A stretch of 64,000 bases of DNA from Ophthalmolycus amberensis. Its lineage: Eukaryota > Chordata > Actinopteri > Perciformes > Zoarcidae. The notes under the pieces were generated by a model, which was not told where the DNA came from, searched no databases, and saw nothing but the letters and a program-made list of their open reading frames with translations. The DNA lies in assembly GCA_024529925.1 (NCBI GenBank), contig JAFEUB010000778.1, positions 62,001-126,000 of the forward strand, given 5' to 3'. Shown here piece by piece: positions 1 to 13,300 of this stretch. Made by a program: the position numbers and the translations under genes. Positions within the stretch are counted from its first letter, which is position 1. Each line of letters starts with the position of its first letter.

Positions 1-1124
1 GAAGATCAGGTGACATGATCACCTTTGCTAACACAAACAAGTCACTTGACCTGGACGTCAACCCCAGTTCTCTTAACTTTCATGCCTTAGGTCGTCCCTT
101 CAGGACAACCTCGGTCATGAACCAATGTTCTGCCGATCTGTTAAATGGGTTGCTGACCTATTAATCCAAACAACTGAATTAATTTAGGTAATTCCCGTAT
201 TACCTGCCATGCGTCCGCTTGGCCTTCTCGGTACTTTCCATCCATCCCATTTCTTCTCCTGGTTCTGTGTTTTCTCAGAGCCTTTATCAAGGCTATTGTT
301 TGGCCTTCTCTTGCAGGAGCGTCAAGGCCCCCTGAATCTAGCATCGATGTCCGTTAAATCCGGGCTCTTTACTAGTGTGCTACCTTTGAGTCTTTTATTT
401 TTCATGCAACATTCCACTTTTACATCACTACATATATCTGACAGCTTTAGATAGTTTCTTTACAAATTCAGATTTTTGAGCGCAAAAACACAAAAGGTTT
501 ATAGAATGTTTTGTTCAAACGATTGGTTTGTAGTTTAGTTTATATAATACAGTTTAAACAAGTACATCTAAAATGTCTAGTCGATTAATCAATTAGCTGC
601 TTGACAGAAAATGTATTGGCAGTTATTTTGATGCTATGTGTCATTTTTAAAACATTTTTTAATGGTTCCAGCTTCACAAATGTGAAGATTTGATCTGAAC
701 GCTTCCCCCCCCCACCACTGCTAAGCAATACTAACCGTCTGCTGGCTGTAGATGTGACCTTTTTTTATCAATCTCATCTCAAGAGCATTATAAGCATATT
801 TACTCAAAATGTAGAGCAGTACGTTGCAATTGAATTTCAGGCCCATGTGTAAGTGGATTTCTCACTTTCTTCAGCCCCTGTGGAAATGCAAATAGTGTCC
901 CAGCTAAGCTGAATTCAACCATGTGATTTTAGGCTAAAAGGTGTGCAGGAGTGATAAGGTGTGCTTGTTATTGTGACCTTGAGAGCTTTCTAACCCAAGG
1001 AAGAAAAAAAAAAACTGTCTGTGTGAGTTGGAAGTAGCAGAAGAAAACACTGATAAGCTGCTTCTACCACACATAACGCCTCCACAATAGGAGGACCCCG
1101 CCAGACTGAGACTTTAATTGAGCG
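1..1124. other. 5' flank of mcam, no gene seen
   Basis: AT-rich flank. Open frames here are short and show no protein similarity I recognise. A truncated copy of the ATTAATC-ended dispersed repeat lies near 575-700. Promoter elements probably lie in the last few hundred bases, but none is certain. Confidence 0.5.
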
Positions 1125-1169
1125 CCCTCCCTCCTCTCCTCCTCTCCTCCTCCTCCTCTCCTCTCTCCC
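1125..1169 (+). promoter_or_regulatory. Pure 45-nt pyrimidine tract just upstream of the mcam start
   Basis: Every base from 1125 to 1169 is C or T, in CCT/CTC units, 93-138 bases before the mcam ATG. No TATA box is evident nearby. Such GGA/TCC tracts are often found in TATA-less promoters and can adopt non-B DNA. Whether it is promoter or 5' UTR cannot be told without the transcription start. Confidence 0.4.
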
Positions 1170-1262
1170 GGGCTGCTGTTGCTGCTGGTTTCAACTTCTC
1201 GTCGACACACCACTTCAGATTATTTCGGTGCTGGATACGACGAGCAGCTTTTATACAAGAAC

Positions 1263-1326
1263 ATGGCTCTCCTGCGCGCAACACTTCCAACCTTCTTTCT
1301 TCACCTCTGCCTCCTCAACTGGAGCG
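1263..1326 (+). CDS. mcam: mcam exon 1: signal peptide
   Basis: Encodes MALLRATLPTFFLHLCLLNW and then S. It has a basic residue followed by a hydrophobic core, typical of a signal peptide. Donor AGCG|GTGAGT leaves phase 1, which fits the next exon (G|CG gives Ala). Assignment rests on the signal peptide, Kozak context and phase, because the next exon is 27 kb away. Confidence 0.75.
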
Positions 1327-4300
1327 GTGAGTTCAAACCGAAATTAAACACGCCATTTTTTTTTTTTTGAAGCGGACAAGTTTTGAGTTAAGGTGTTACA
1401 GTCGTTGAGTTTGAATGAAATAACAACGTGTGCCTTTTTTCTGACATTTTCAAAAGATTTTCAAGTTAAATAACTAGAGCACCGTTTTCTATATATGTGT
1501 GTTTTTGTTATTGTGGTTAATTAGCAGTTCGCCTATTAGTGGCTCCTGGCGTTGTGAGTGAATTTGAAGGCTTAATTACCTATAACGTGGGTGGAATGTG
1601 CGCATGTTGAATTTGTGTGGGTTTCCACTAAATTGAGACTTTGCCCCACATTTTAGTCCTCATTTTCAGTTGTTTTCAGTCGAAAGTCTCGGGAGTCGTA
1701 AAGTAAATAAAGGTGTAATAAATGACTGCGTAATTAACGGACCAATTAACCCACCAACGCGTAGCTACGCTGTACGTTTGAGCATACAAACGCACGTGAC
1801 TGGTGTTTTTAAATTATTTTAAAGGTTTGTGTCATGAACTGTTGTGCGACAGAGTCTGGGTAAGTTATTAAAGGTTTAACAAGACTGCTGTAAAAAAAAA
1901 CATCTAAAGAACCACAGACTGCAGGGCCAAACTTGGTTCTTTCTGCAGGACAAGCTTAGGTTCGAGTCTTTGTTATTCATCAGCCAGAACCTGCCAGTAA
2001 TAGCAATGTGATGAGAAGAGGCGGGTTTCTAGATGCAGGAAAGAGCAGTGGGGTAAGGAGAACCAGTCTGAGGTCACGTTAAGATTGTGGATATGTTTCC
2101 CCTCAAGGATTTTTAAGGGACAGGAGTTGTATATTGAATAGTTTCTTAAATAATTTGAAGATACTGGCTTGATTAAAGAGCCAGTGTGTAGTATTTTGGG
2201 TGATGCATTAACTTGTCATCAGTGTACAATCACCTGAAACTAAGAATCATGTTTGTCTAGAATAAACCCTTCATATCTACATGGGGATCGGGTCCATTTA
2301 ACGGAGTCAGCCGTGTTGCACAGCCACGTTTCTACAGCAGCCCAGAGCAGACAAACCAAACAATGGCTGTAGCTAGAGCCGCTTCAGTATCTTTACGTGA
2401 CCTGAAGTCCACCGTGGTTGTCCAATACGCTTGTATAGCTGCGGTAACGTGAGCCACAGTGTGCAAAACTGTGATACCGTCAACCGTCGCCTGACTTCTG
2501 TTGCCCCTATGTAGGGTTGCCTCTGAGCGAGGCCAATGGCTTTCCCAACATCTTGCACTAGGCGGCTCACATTATCGCAGTTTTAGAAAGCGAGGACTGA
2601 GCAGAGGGGTATTCAGTTGTTTGCAATCTGCAACCACCCCACTAGATGCCACCAAATCCTACACACCGTCCCTTAACAGTGAGAACCGTGGCTCCTAGTC
2701 TCCGAGAACCCACGGTCACATCCTCAAATGTCTTGTTTTGTCAGACCTAAACTCCCAAAATCCAAATAAATCCAATGATGTAAAACAGAGAATGCAGTAA
2801 GTCTTCACAGTTGAGGAGCTGGAACCTTTCTGATTGATTGAACAGATTAATCGACTAATTGTTCCAACTCAACTAAATATAGTTAATGGCAAAGAAACGG
2901 AAGATAAGGAAACGTTAAGGGTTTAGGCTATTGCGTATGACTGTCGGCTAATTGGAACTGAGACAATTAGTCAAACAGCAGATTAGTGGGTTAACAGAAA
3001 ATTAATTGGATGTACAAAATTAGATTTTTGAAATCTTTAATCAATTTTGAGAATATTAAAACTAAGAATTATGTGACTCTGTTTCTTCCCTGCTGCTACT
3101 CTTAAAGGCTGATGTGACGATAGATTACCTACAGACAGAATTAAATGTAAACCTTCTTCTCCATGTAGCATCTCACAACAGGACAACACTCGCTGTGTCC
3201 CGACCGTAAACCTCTTTTTCTCTTAATCCCTGTTTTTTTTCCCTCCATCAGCCTTGTCTTAATTGGGTTACCACTATTTAATCCTCATCTCCCCTGGACC
3301 TCCTCTGGAGACGGAGTAAAGCTGTCTGTTTTTGGATTAGGTTGTTGGTTGGTGATAGAGACCCCAGCCCTCTAAAGAGCTTCCAAACAAGGCTCTGTCA
3401 AAACTGACCAGCTCCCTAATGGAACTTGAAGGGCACTTACTCGAATACAATTCGTGGCTAAAAGCATCTCTCCTGCATGGAAATGAACCCATCCTGAGTA
3501 TGACAAAAAAAAACCTCTAACATGTCCCATAGCTGATGCATTGTACACCCACATCCTTATTGATCTCACAGACCAGTGTTCATCAGTATGATGGGCATGT
3601 TGTGTTACAGGAATGGCCAAGTGATCCGGGCAGTGTGGTTATGCAGTAAATCAGAGCAGTGGCAGAGCTTTTACGAGGACATTTACACAACAGAAAGTAG
3701 ATACACGCATGCTTGGTTCATGCCTTTGTGGAATACACAAGGTTTTATCCTTCACTGCATTTCAAAGCTCTGATCCTTTTTCTGTTCAAAACTGCGTTCC
3801 CAAAACGGTACGATAAAAGTGAAACGTATGTATCTATCTCAAACGATTCAATAAATATCTAGATACATGATTCTCAATCTGATGCAGATACATTTGTAAT
3901 GACACACAAAAACACCTCAATTCAAAACTGCAAGTCTGCTGCATTCGTTAGTACAAATTGTAGTCAATCAGAAATACCCCAGGAAACTCTGTCTACTGTC
4001 ACAGCAACAACCGGTAATATGGGCAGTGATACTTTAGGCAACTTATAGTTGTTAGAGTAGTGTTTCACCGAAATACTGCCAACTTGCAACATCATGTGGG
4101 GACATTTAAATAAAACAGCTTATGGCCTAATTGCCTTTTTAAAGGTTGATGATATTTTAAAGTGTCCTCCGTATTGTCAGTGAATCCAATTTAAAAGCCC
4201 CAAATCAGCATTTAATTGGTTCTATTAAGAAGTGTTGTCTATGTAAAGCCTGATGTATCTGAGCAATTTGTGCCCAACTAACAAAAACACATCAGTGAGT

Positions 4301-7300
4301 TGCACTGGGTGACATCTTCCTTCATTACCAGGAACTTGGGATGTCACGATACCAGACATTTAGTAGTTGATACTAATATCAGTGAAATTCCACAATTCCC
4401 AATACCCAGTTCGATACCACTGTTAAGATTAAAAACACTAAACATTTGGTGCTAGTGTTACAGGTCAGAAGTTTACTTTTGCTACTATTGGACAAAACTC
4501 TCTCTTGAACATTGTACATGCAGCCATTTAAAATAACATTTTTCAATAACCAAATCATATTTTCAATGCGGCTGAAATCAATATGTCCTCAGTGTCTGCT
4601 CTGGTTGTTGGTTAGGAATGCCCCTTGCAAACCCATTGTGTGGTGTAATAAATTAAACGCTTATCCATTAATTGGTATCTTTAGCGTGCAAGTTTTGTTA
4701 CATTAATAGTTGCTGTCAGTTCAAAAGGCAAAATTGATTGAAAATTGTTGGATCCAATAATCCATCACAAGCTAGTCCAACTGCTATCCCAATCTCCCAG
4801 TTTTTGTCTGTTATCTATGTAATACTTATTTGGTTTGGGCACTATGCTTATAGACCAAGTGATTCAATTGATATCCATATTGTTGTGACACTCTAGTTCA
4901 TTTTGACTCCATCCTACTTACACTATCCTGTGGCCACATACACTATGACACCAAATATGGATTAATCAGCCGCTGAAAATATTCCCGAACAAATGCACCA
5001 TTTACTCCAGTTCGAGTAACTGAAAACTACAATGCCCAGCTGTTCTAGGAAATTACTAAACTTTTTTTTTTTAACAAAACAATAGTATTTTTTTCAAATG
5101 AATTTAGCCAGCTAACTCCGGCACTGACTGTGAGATGATATCGGGGCGGGTTGACGTTTTAATGGTGCTGGGACTGACGCCATTTAACACAACTTTGCCA
5201 TCAGTCATAAACAAAAGCATCGTGTCTCATGTGAAGACATTTCAGCAGCCTTCCTTAATGGATGACCGCATGTTTTTTTTCTTGGAGTCGAGGGGTATGG
5301 TGGCTTACCGCCTTTGTTCAGTGAAGCCTCTAAGAGACAACTCACTTCCTCCTTGATGGAGAGCTCTCTGATTCTAACTGAAGTTGTTTTTATGTTCTTG
5401 TCAAGTGTGTGGAGTTCTTTGCTGTGGAACTCGTGCACAGAGTGCATAGTTTCCTTGTTGATGGAATACACAATTGATGCGGTTGTTCTTGTTAAAAAAA
5501 TATGTAACATTGTTCATTACTCATTGGCAGAATATGAATCCTCAACAATTGTGATAATAGATTAATCATTCACATCATTTATTAAGCAAAAAGGCCAAAC
5601 CACATCTGGTTTCAGTTGCTCAAATGTGAGAATTTGCTGCTTCATAGATCATCTGTTAAATATCTTTGCGTGGTTTGACAATTATTGTTGACATTTGAGT
5701 ATTTGATTGATTAGAAATAATGGTCAAATTATAAACCATGAGAATAAACACTCAAATGTTTAGCGTTTACAAAATATGCTATGACTGTTCTAGTGGAGCA
5801 ATTCATTACATTCTTGTGATTTACATAGACCTATTGATATTCTTGAATGATATTCGGAACAATACATTTAATTAAATGGAAACCCTCAAACTACCAATCT
5901 AATAATTGAGATATTCAAATTGTTTTTGACCACAAGGTCAGACTGCCAGAAGACGAAACTACACTTCAATATCCAAATACGTTTGTGGAGCTATAAGTGT
6001 GATGAAAACCAAGTTTACATAGACTATCCAAAACTGTCAATCTAATGAAAGTTTAGTCCGATTCCTTTATCTCCTTCCCTCATTCTGTGATCAGATTGTT
6101 TATACACACATGCATTACATTAAGATATCGTCGTCAATCATTCATTATTAGCCAGATAAGAAATGTTTTCGTATTAAGTAAAGTAGTGACGTATCGGAAC
6201 ATGAGTAACGGTATCCCAGCGAGTCCGACCTCCTCGTGTAAATAATGGCTGCTCTCCCTGACCTCTCCTTCAGCCGGAGAATACCTTCACTCTGTTGCGG
6301 GGCTCGTCTGCATGCAGCAGGAAGTGTGCAGCTGTTGGCTGCAGTTGTTCATGTGTGGATTAGTGCATTTGGCTGAGTGATAGCCAGGCAGGACAGCCAT
6401 ATAATCTAATGTATTGGCTCATTGTTTTCATTAAAGAGAGTGTGCCGTTTGATCCCTGTGGCATTATACTGGTGCCTCGCTGTGGCATTAGGCATATGTG
6501 AGCTAATTCCACATGTATGTCAGCACGGTGAACAATCAAATAGCCTGCGTCCTATTGAGTTAACTCTGTTCAGTACCTTCACTGATTATTCAAGCTAGTG
6601 AGCTTTTGTCTCCATGTTCAGAACCAGACTTAAAAAAACAGGCAAGGGTTCATATCCTTTGTCCCATGTGTTGTTAGCTTTTAGGCTGTTAAAGCACTTG
6701 GTTATGGAAAGATGTTTTTTTTGTTGAATACTGAAAAAGTCAAGGCTACAAGTCGGTACTAACTTCTTCAACACTTAACAATCTTCCACCAACAAAAATT
6801 GGATTTTGTACAATGAATGTTTATAAAAATGTAAATTGAGGGGCATTGTATTTCCTGCCACTAACATATGCACTAATTAAGCAAATGAGTTGTTTATGAA
6901 TGTGATTTTTAAGAGACGGGCTACGTTGAGGTGTGCACCAACACAACCGGTTTGATTTAGTGATTAAACAGCGACAGGATTCAAAGCAGACATTGATTTA
7001 TACGAGAGAGTTGTTTGTTGTCGTCCTTTGATTTAAAACCCGTGCATGCCCTGAAGATCCAAGACATGTTGTCAAATCAAAGTTGTAGCTGTTTAGCTGG
7101 CAGGAGCAGAGCTGACATCCTCCCTCAAGCCCAAATTGAAGGTTTTTCAGAGACCTTGTCTTGCATGTGTAGTGTAACTCTGCAGTGAGTGGCTGGTTGA
7201 TGCTTGAGAGGGGTTTCATATCCAACAGCTGCCTCTGTAGTTTGATCCCTGGCCTTCTGGGAGGGAATTTCTCCCTTTTATCGAGTACCTCTCATGGTGC

Positions 7301-10300
7301 TGAAGAACTGCCCAAAACGTCCCTGACTGCTGTGCTATTCAGAGCACATCATTCAGCCGAGTGAAAAATCTATAGAGTGAACAGTGCGCCCGAGAGAAGA
7401 TGGGACGTGTCTCCGGAGCTGGAGACGGATGTTCTAAGCATACTCAATCAACAAGAGGCATGTAGGAAATGACTCACGAGAGGGAGAAACATCCATGTGC
7501 AGTCGGTAGTGCTGCAGCGCTGAACTTTTATCTGCAGCTTGAACAATGTATTTTCTTTTGTATTTATTTTTAAAAAGCGTTGAAGGTGCTGCAGGCTTTC
7601 ACTTCCGAGTTCTTCCTGGTTGCGCTGGGAGAGTGCTGAGAGGGTTGTTTCTTAAAAGCCTCTTTGAATCCCAAATATTGGATTTGGCTGCACTGTGCTT
7701 GCACTGGATTGATTCTTTTTTTATTCAGTATTGTAAAAGCAGTATGATGAATGTAGAGGCATGTTCTTTGCCTGGTTGCAAAGTCCACCAAATATCATTG
7801 GGCCATAATATCTATACTTAAAAAAACATTTAGAAACTTGTAAAGTGGACAATCAGTCTGTCTAGGTTGCCTAAATTGTCCCTGAAGTACTTTCCACCCC
7901 TGGCACCAGGCAGTGCATCTTCGGTTTTGCACCATGTTGAATCTGAATCACAGGATCATAAACAGCCTCACACCTAGTGCTACCAGAAAGCAAAACCTAT
8001 GTAGCAGTTCTAATTAATACTATCCACACTAACAGCATGCAACTAATAAATTGCCATAAGGCAAGTGTATGATGGAATCAATCTGTCATTGTCCCCTCAG
8101 CTGAATCAAATAGATCCTGATCAATTTAGTCATGAGATGGTGGCGTATGTTAAGATGTTTCACCTACGTTCTTCTTCTCTTCAGGTTTTTAGACGACAAT
8201 AAATCCCTTTTAGTGTGTAGGAAAAGCTCAAAAAGATAAGTACATAACAGGATTGAGTAAACAATGTAAACAGAGAAGCAATCTGGTGGTTGAATGATCA
8301 TTTATAAGATGAGTGTTTTTATATTTGCTTTGTTTCCGCTGTAGCAATCGCACCACCAAGTGAAGGTCTTTTGTTGCTCATTATGAGGCTTAATATACTC
8401 ATTTAAATGCACACATGCAGTATGTTAAACAATGCATATATTTATGAATGCGATGGTGTAAATGCAACAAGACCGTCCTGTTTGTTTTTGTTCTAAAATA
8501 AGACATTCATTGGTACTATTTCAGTCTTGAGCTGTTTTTGGCCATTTGTCTCTAAACTCGTCTCAGGCGAAATGGGCCATCTGTACACGACGTCCCTTCA
8601 TTTTCTGAAGGCCCATCTGTGGGACACATGGCACTCTCTTGGGCCACTATCCAAGTGTTGGCAGCAGGCCCATCAGTGCCAGAGGGAGAGACAAAAAAAA
8701 ACAACCTCTCCAGCATTGCCCTCTTGAGAAGCCTTTCCTTCTTTCTTCCTCCCTCTCCCACTTGTCTGCCTCTCTGGTCTGCAAACAGAGCGAAACCAGC
8801 AGCTGCACACACCTGACGCCCAATCCATCGGACATTCTTCTGTGGGGGCAACAAGCAGCGGCTCATGTTACAGAGAAATTGTACACCACAATGGTCTTTG
8901 ACTCCTTCCCGCCTTTTCTGAGCCATGCCCCCCCATCCTGTGTCCTCTCACACCTCTCTCATGCCCCCTTATTTTTTTTTCTTCTATTTGAGTGCAGTGG
9001 ACGGAGCCTGGGAATATTTACTTTGCTCTTGTTGTCAACAGTTCCGACTGAAAGAGCAGGCGCAAACAGGGAAGATACGTACTCAAATAAACAGCGGGAT
9101 TAACTTGATTCACGTGTGGTGTGTGGCGCTGCAGCGACAGAGATCACCGTCCTCAGTCTGTTTACATTTTCGAGCAGATTCGTTGTGTAAAATTGAAGTT
9201 AATATCTTTTCGGCTTTCTGTCAGTTAATCAAGCGTTGGCACATAAAAGTATACAAACATGAAAAGACTTGCATTAGTCTTCCTCTTCCACGCTGATGCA
9301 ACCCAGATCATACTGGTATATGATATGATGCTGTCATTAAAAGTGAAATTAGCTATGTTTCTTTCTTCTCTAGAGTTGTGTATTTCAACATTGGTGGTCT
9401 ATAGGGATTGACTTGCTTTTTGGGGACAGCCTCAAGTGGCCATCTGAGGAACTGCAGTATTTGGCACTTCCGCTTTGGCGTCATTTTTCAGCACCAGAGG
9501 TTGCAGATTGGTCTGTATACGCTTAACATGAAGTCACCGCCTGCAGCTGGTTAGCTTAGCTTTTACATTCATGTTAGATGACAATATTTCCCAAAATGTT
9601 AAAATATCCCTTTAAATAATTGTGACCAAGATATGTAGTGAGTGGACATTATACAGTTGTAATGAAGTGAAATTCAAAAGTCACCTGCTGAAACTACTGG
9701 AACTGAAATTACACTGTTTCTAATTTACTTTATACATAAAATTGGTATTTCTTACTGCAACTTCTTGGAGCCTGTCGGCTGAAATATACGTAAATATTCA
9801 AATATCTATGATTATCGATGATAATATTTGCCAATAATATCAGCTGTCCAATTTATCGCTTGACTTCTAATTTTGACAACCATGGTCCAAATGGAGCTGG
9901 ATTACACAGACATAAGTCAGTAAAGGTACCCATTAATCAGGGAGGCTGTTGAGTTATATTTCGGTGTAAAAGGGTCCGTAGTGGGTGGAAAGCACAGATT
10001 CATCTTAAAATCCTGAGGCGTGTGTGTGTAACGTGACCACAGCACTATGTCACTGGTTCGAGATGTCCCGTGTATCTTTCAGTCCGTTCACTTGAAATGG
10101 ATACGAGATGCGTTTCTTTCTGGAACAATGCAGATGCCACCGACTTGTCAGTATTTGCTCAAGGCTTCCCCTAAAACCCAGTCATTGTCCTGAGGAATTC
10201 CAAGTCCTCTGGTTTCTTTTGCTCTTAAGGTTTGTGTCAAACTGCCAAACCAATGTGTCAGTGTCACTGAGAGAATGCCTGAAGAGCCTGCAAAAATAGC

Positions 10301-13300
10301 TTTAGTGTGGCACCCAGCTCGTCACCAGGATTAAGTTCTCTTATATGACGAAAGTAACAAAACGGGTACATGCAACAGGTAATGTCTGTCAATATCCTGA
10401 CATTTAAGGAGCAAATAGCACAAAGGCATGTTAACACCTGACGGTGAAAGTGATTTATAATGACTGCCACCAAAAATAACTTTTTTTTTCTTTTCTTTTT
10501 TTCAACCAAACGCAACTTGAGACTGGATTCTAGTGATTCCGTTCAGCTCCAAAGAAAGTAGTTAGGATAATTGTCTAATTCACAAGCTTTAAACACGATT
10601 TGTTTGCTGTTTAATTAGTCTGACATGGTTAAGAAACATGAATATAGATATTAGGGATACAATAATGTAGTGTTCTAAAACATTAGCCACCATTAAAGGA
10701 AAAAACTCACAATGTTTTGTGCTTTTGGTAAGTTTTGAGGAAAAACCTAAACATTGTTGGTTTTGGGTTTTGTATTGGCTTTGTGGACAATAATTAAATA
10801 TAGATGTACAGAACAACACCAGCCTTACCCTTTGAACAACTGGAAGAATCAAGAATATTTTAATAGGCAATAACATAACTTTTCGGGTGGCAGTCAGAAC
10901 ACCAAAGTCTCACAATTACGCAAACTAACTGATCGAGGCAGCGGTGGACCAGCAACCCTCTGGGAACCCTGAACATCTGCATCAAATCTCACGGCAGTCC
11001 ATCCAATAGTTGAGATATCCGAGTGGTGGACCAACAGACGTCGTCATCCTTAGAGCCACACTGCTAGCATGGCAACTGAAAGTTAACTTTTTATTTCATG
11101 GAATGCGTTTACTATCGCACCACCTTACCACAGACGCCATCTCATGGTGTCTGGCACTGTGCCAGTCACTTTCCTGTCACAAGAGCTTGCATTCACATCT
11201 GTCGTCAAATTAAAACGAGGTCTGTTTAAATCCAGACCGACTTTGATGGTGAAAAGACATCTCGGTGTTCAGCGTGTACATGTGCATATGAATATTCATG
11301 ACGACCTCGGGTCTAACCAGAGCGGCTTTCATGGTGTTTGCCTCTTGTGCTAATGGGCTGTGCCATGGCGTGGATATGGCATGCATCTGGCATTTTTTCT
11401 GATTAGTCCTGTTCATTACTATACACTAACCAACCAGCTATAGGTTTTGATTAGCTGTCCTCACACTCAAATTGGCTGGTTATAACTAAACTTTTCATAT
11501 TTTGCATGATATCTGCACTGCAGAAATGATCAATACCCAGTTCCTTTAGTTTAAACGCTCAACACAATGTGCTTTTTAAATAAACCTTTTGTGAAGGGAG
11601 TGGAGGGGATGTCTGTGTGTGATATCATGCCCAGAGCGGGATTAGAGAGTCTTGTGTCAGTGCTGTCTGTAAATGTTATCCCAACCCCCGACGGCTCCAC
11701 CGTCAGTGCAATGGTACTGGGCCAGGTTTGACTCCAATTTCATGCTTTGTGTGGGACTCTCCTTCTCAGCTGATTCATAGCGCGGGCCTAATTATTTTTT
11801 GTCTTTTACTGTTGTTCAGTTGGTGGTTGCGGGGCGTTTGTTTGGCAGATTCCCCAGAGGGCTCGTCTCTTTGTTTAAGTGTCCCAGGAGACTGCAAGAG
11901 AGGCAGAAAATAAGCTGGTGGAGGGAAAACCAGCAGCAACTGTTGATCGGACAGTGGAATTTATCTAGAATATCTCCAGACGGTTCTCTGCCTCGCTGTA
12001 ACACTAGAAGGACTGCAAATATTGATAGTTTTCATCATTGATTTATTGGCAGATTATGTTCGAATGAAAAGAAATGCATTGCTTGGTCCATAGTTCAGTC
12101 TATAAGATGTTTAGAAAATAGTGATAAATATACATCACAATGTTACAGAGCGCAAGGTGACAGTCCCAAACCCAAAGACATTTTAGTTTATTATCATAAC
12201 AGGCGAAAAAAGCACCAAATATACAACTTTAACGATGAAACCAGGGAATTTTGGGTGTCTTCGCTTAAAAATGACTTGAAAGATCAATCTATTGTCTAAA
12301 TTGTTTACAATTTAAGTTTTTGTCAATCAACTAATTGGTTCATTTACAAATTGTTTCAGCATTTAAGTATAAAAGATTTTTTTTGATATATTTAAGAAGC
12401 CAAAGTTCTCAGAAGTTAAATGTAGTTAAACACAAGTAGCATACAATAACTGTCTATTGCTAAATAAAATATTCTATAACTTAAATGTCAATCTGTAAAA
12501 TCAAAAGAATAAGTAAACAAGATCTCTGCTCTCTCCAGATCCAGCTGCCAGCGAGTATCACACTTGTGACAGATGGGCTGGCATTTGGGAAAAACACAGT
12601 TTTGAAATTTATCTTTTAAACAAGAATGAGAACTTTGTATTTTTCGGAATCTGTATGCGTTTTGTCCCGCTCCATCCAGCGAGCACAGTGTGGGAGATAT
12701 TTTAGACAAATGCCTGGCAGTCTTAAGAGAGATGAGCTGAATTTTTAATTGGGTAAAGATCAAACAAATAAGTTCCTTTCTAACTGTGAAAGTCTTTAAT
12801 ATGGATTCCACAGTATGCAGATGGAATAAAGAGAGATTTTCTTTCAAGTAGCTCTTTGCTGATAGTTTTCATGGTGATTTGTTTTGGCCTTAGTTTAGAA
12901 AAGTCACAGATCCTGATGTGGGATGTGATTACAGGCTTTGTTCACAGATAAGAATCAGACACTGAAGAGTGATGTCCAAGTCACAGACGGGATTTATTAA
13001 AGAGCCATGGTGCGGAGTAGACGTTTGGGGCAATTTCGTGGCTGCCAGACACCGCCTGTGTCTGTTGAAGACGTGTCCGATGAAAGCTGTAACGTGATCT
13101 ACCTCTGCAGCTCAGCTTTAGGCTCCGGAATCTGCCCTGTGGGGGGCTTCTTCTCCAACTGAAATGTCCGAATCAAGACGTGTCAAGGCTCCGAACTAAC
13201 CCTAACTCAACACTCTCAACCCTCGCTCATTATTTATGTGCATTTCCTGCAGGTAATTCGTTTTTAGTTGTCTATAATTCTTTACGAACACAAAAGTTCT

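Noticed and set aside
8552..9103. Overlapping open frames of 124 and 154 codons in mcam intron 1
   Set aside because: Low-complexity, pyrimidine-rich composition, open on both strands, no splice context and no recognisable protein.
12488..12847. Minus-strand 119-codon frame with a CPICHKC-like Cys/His pattern, possibly a LINE (L1-type) tail
   Set aside because: Resemblance is faint and could be chance; no neighbouring RT motifs were found, so I do not call it.
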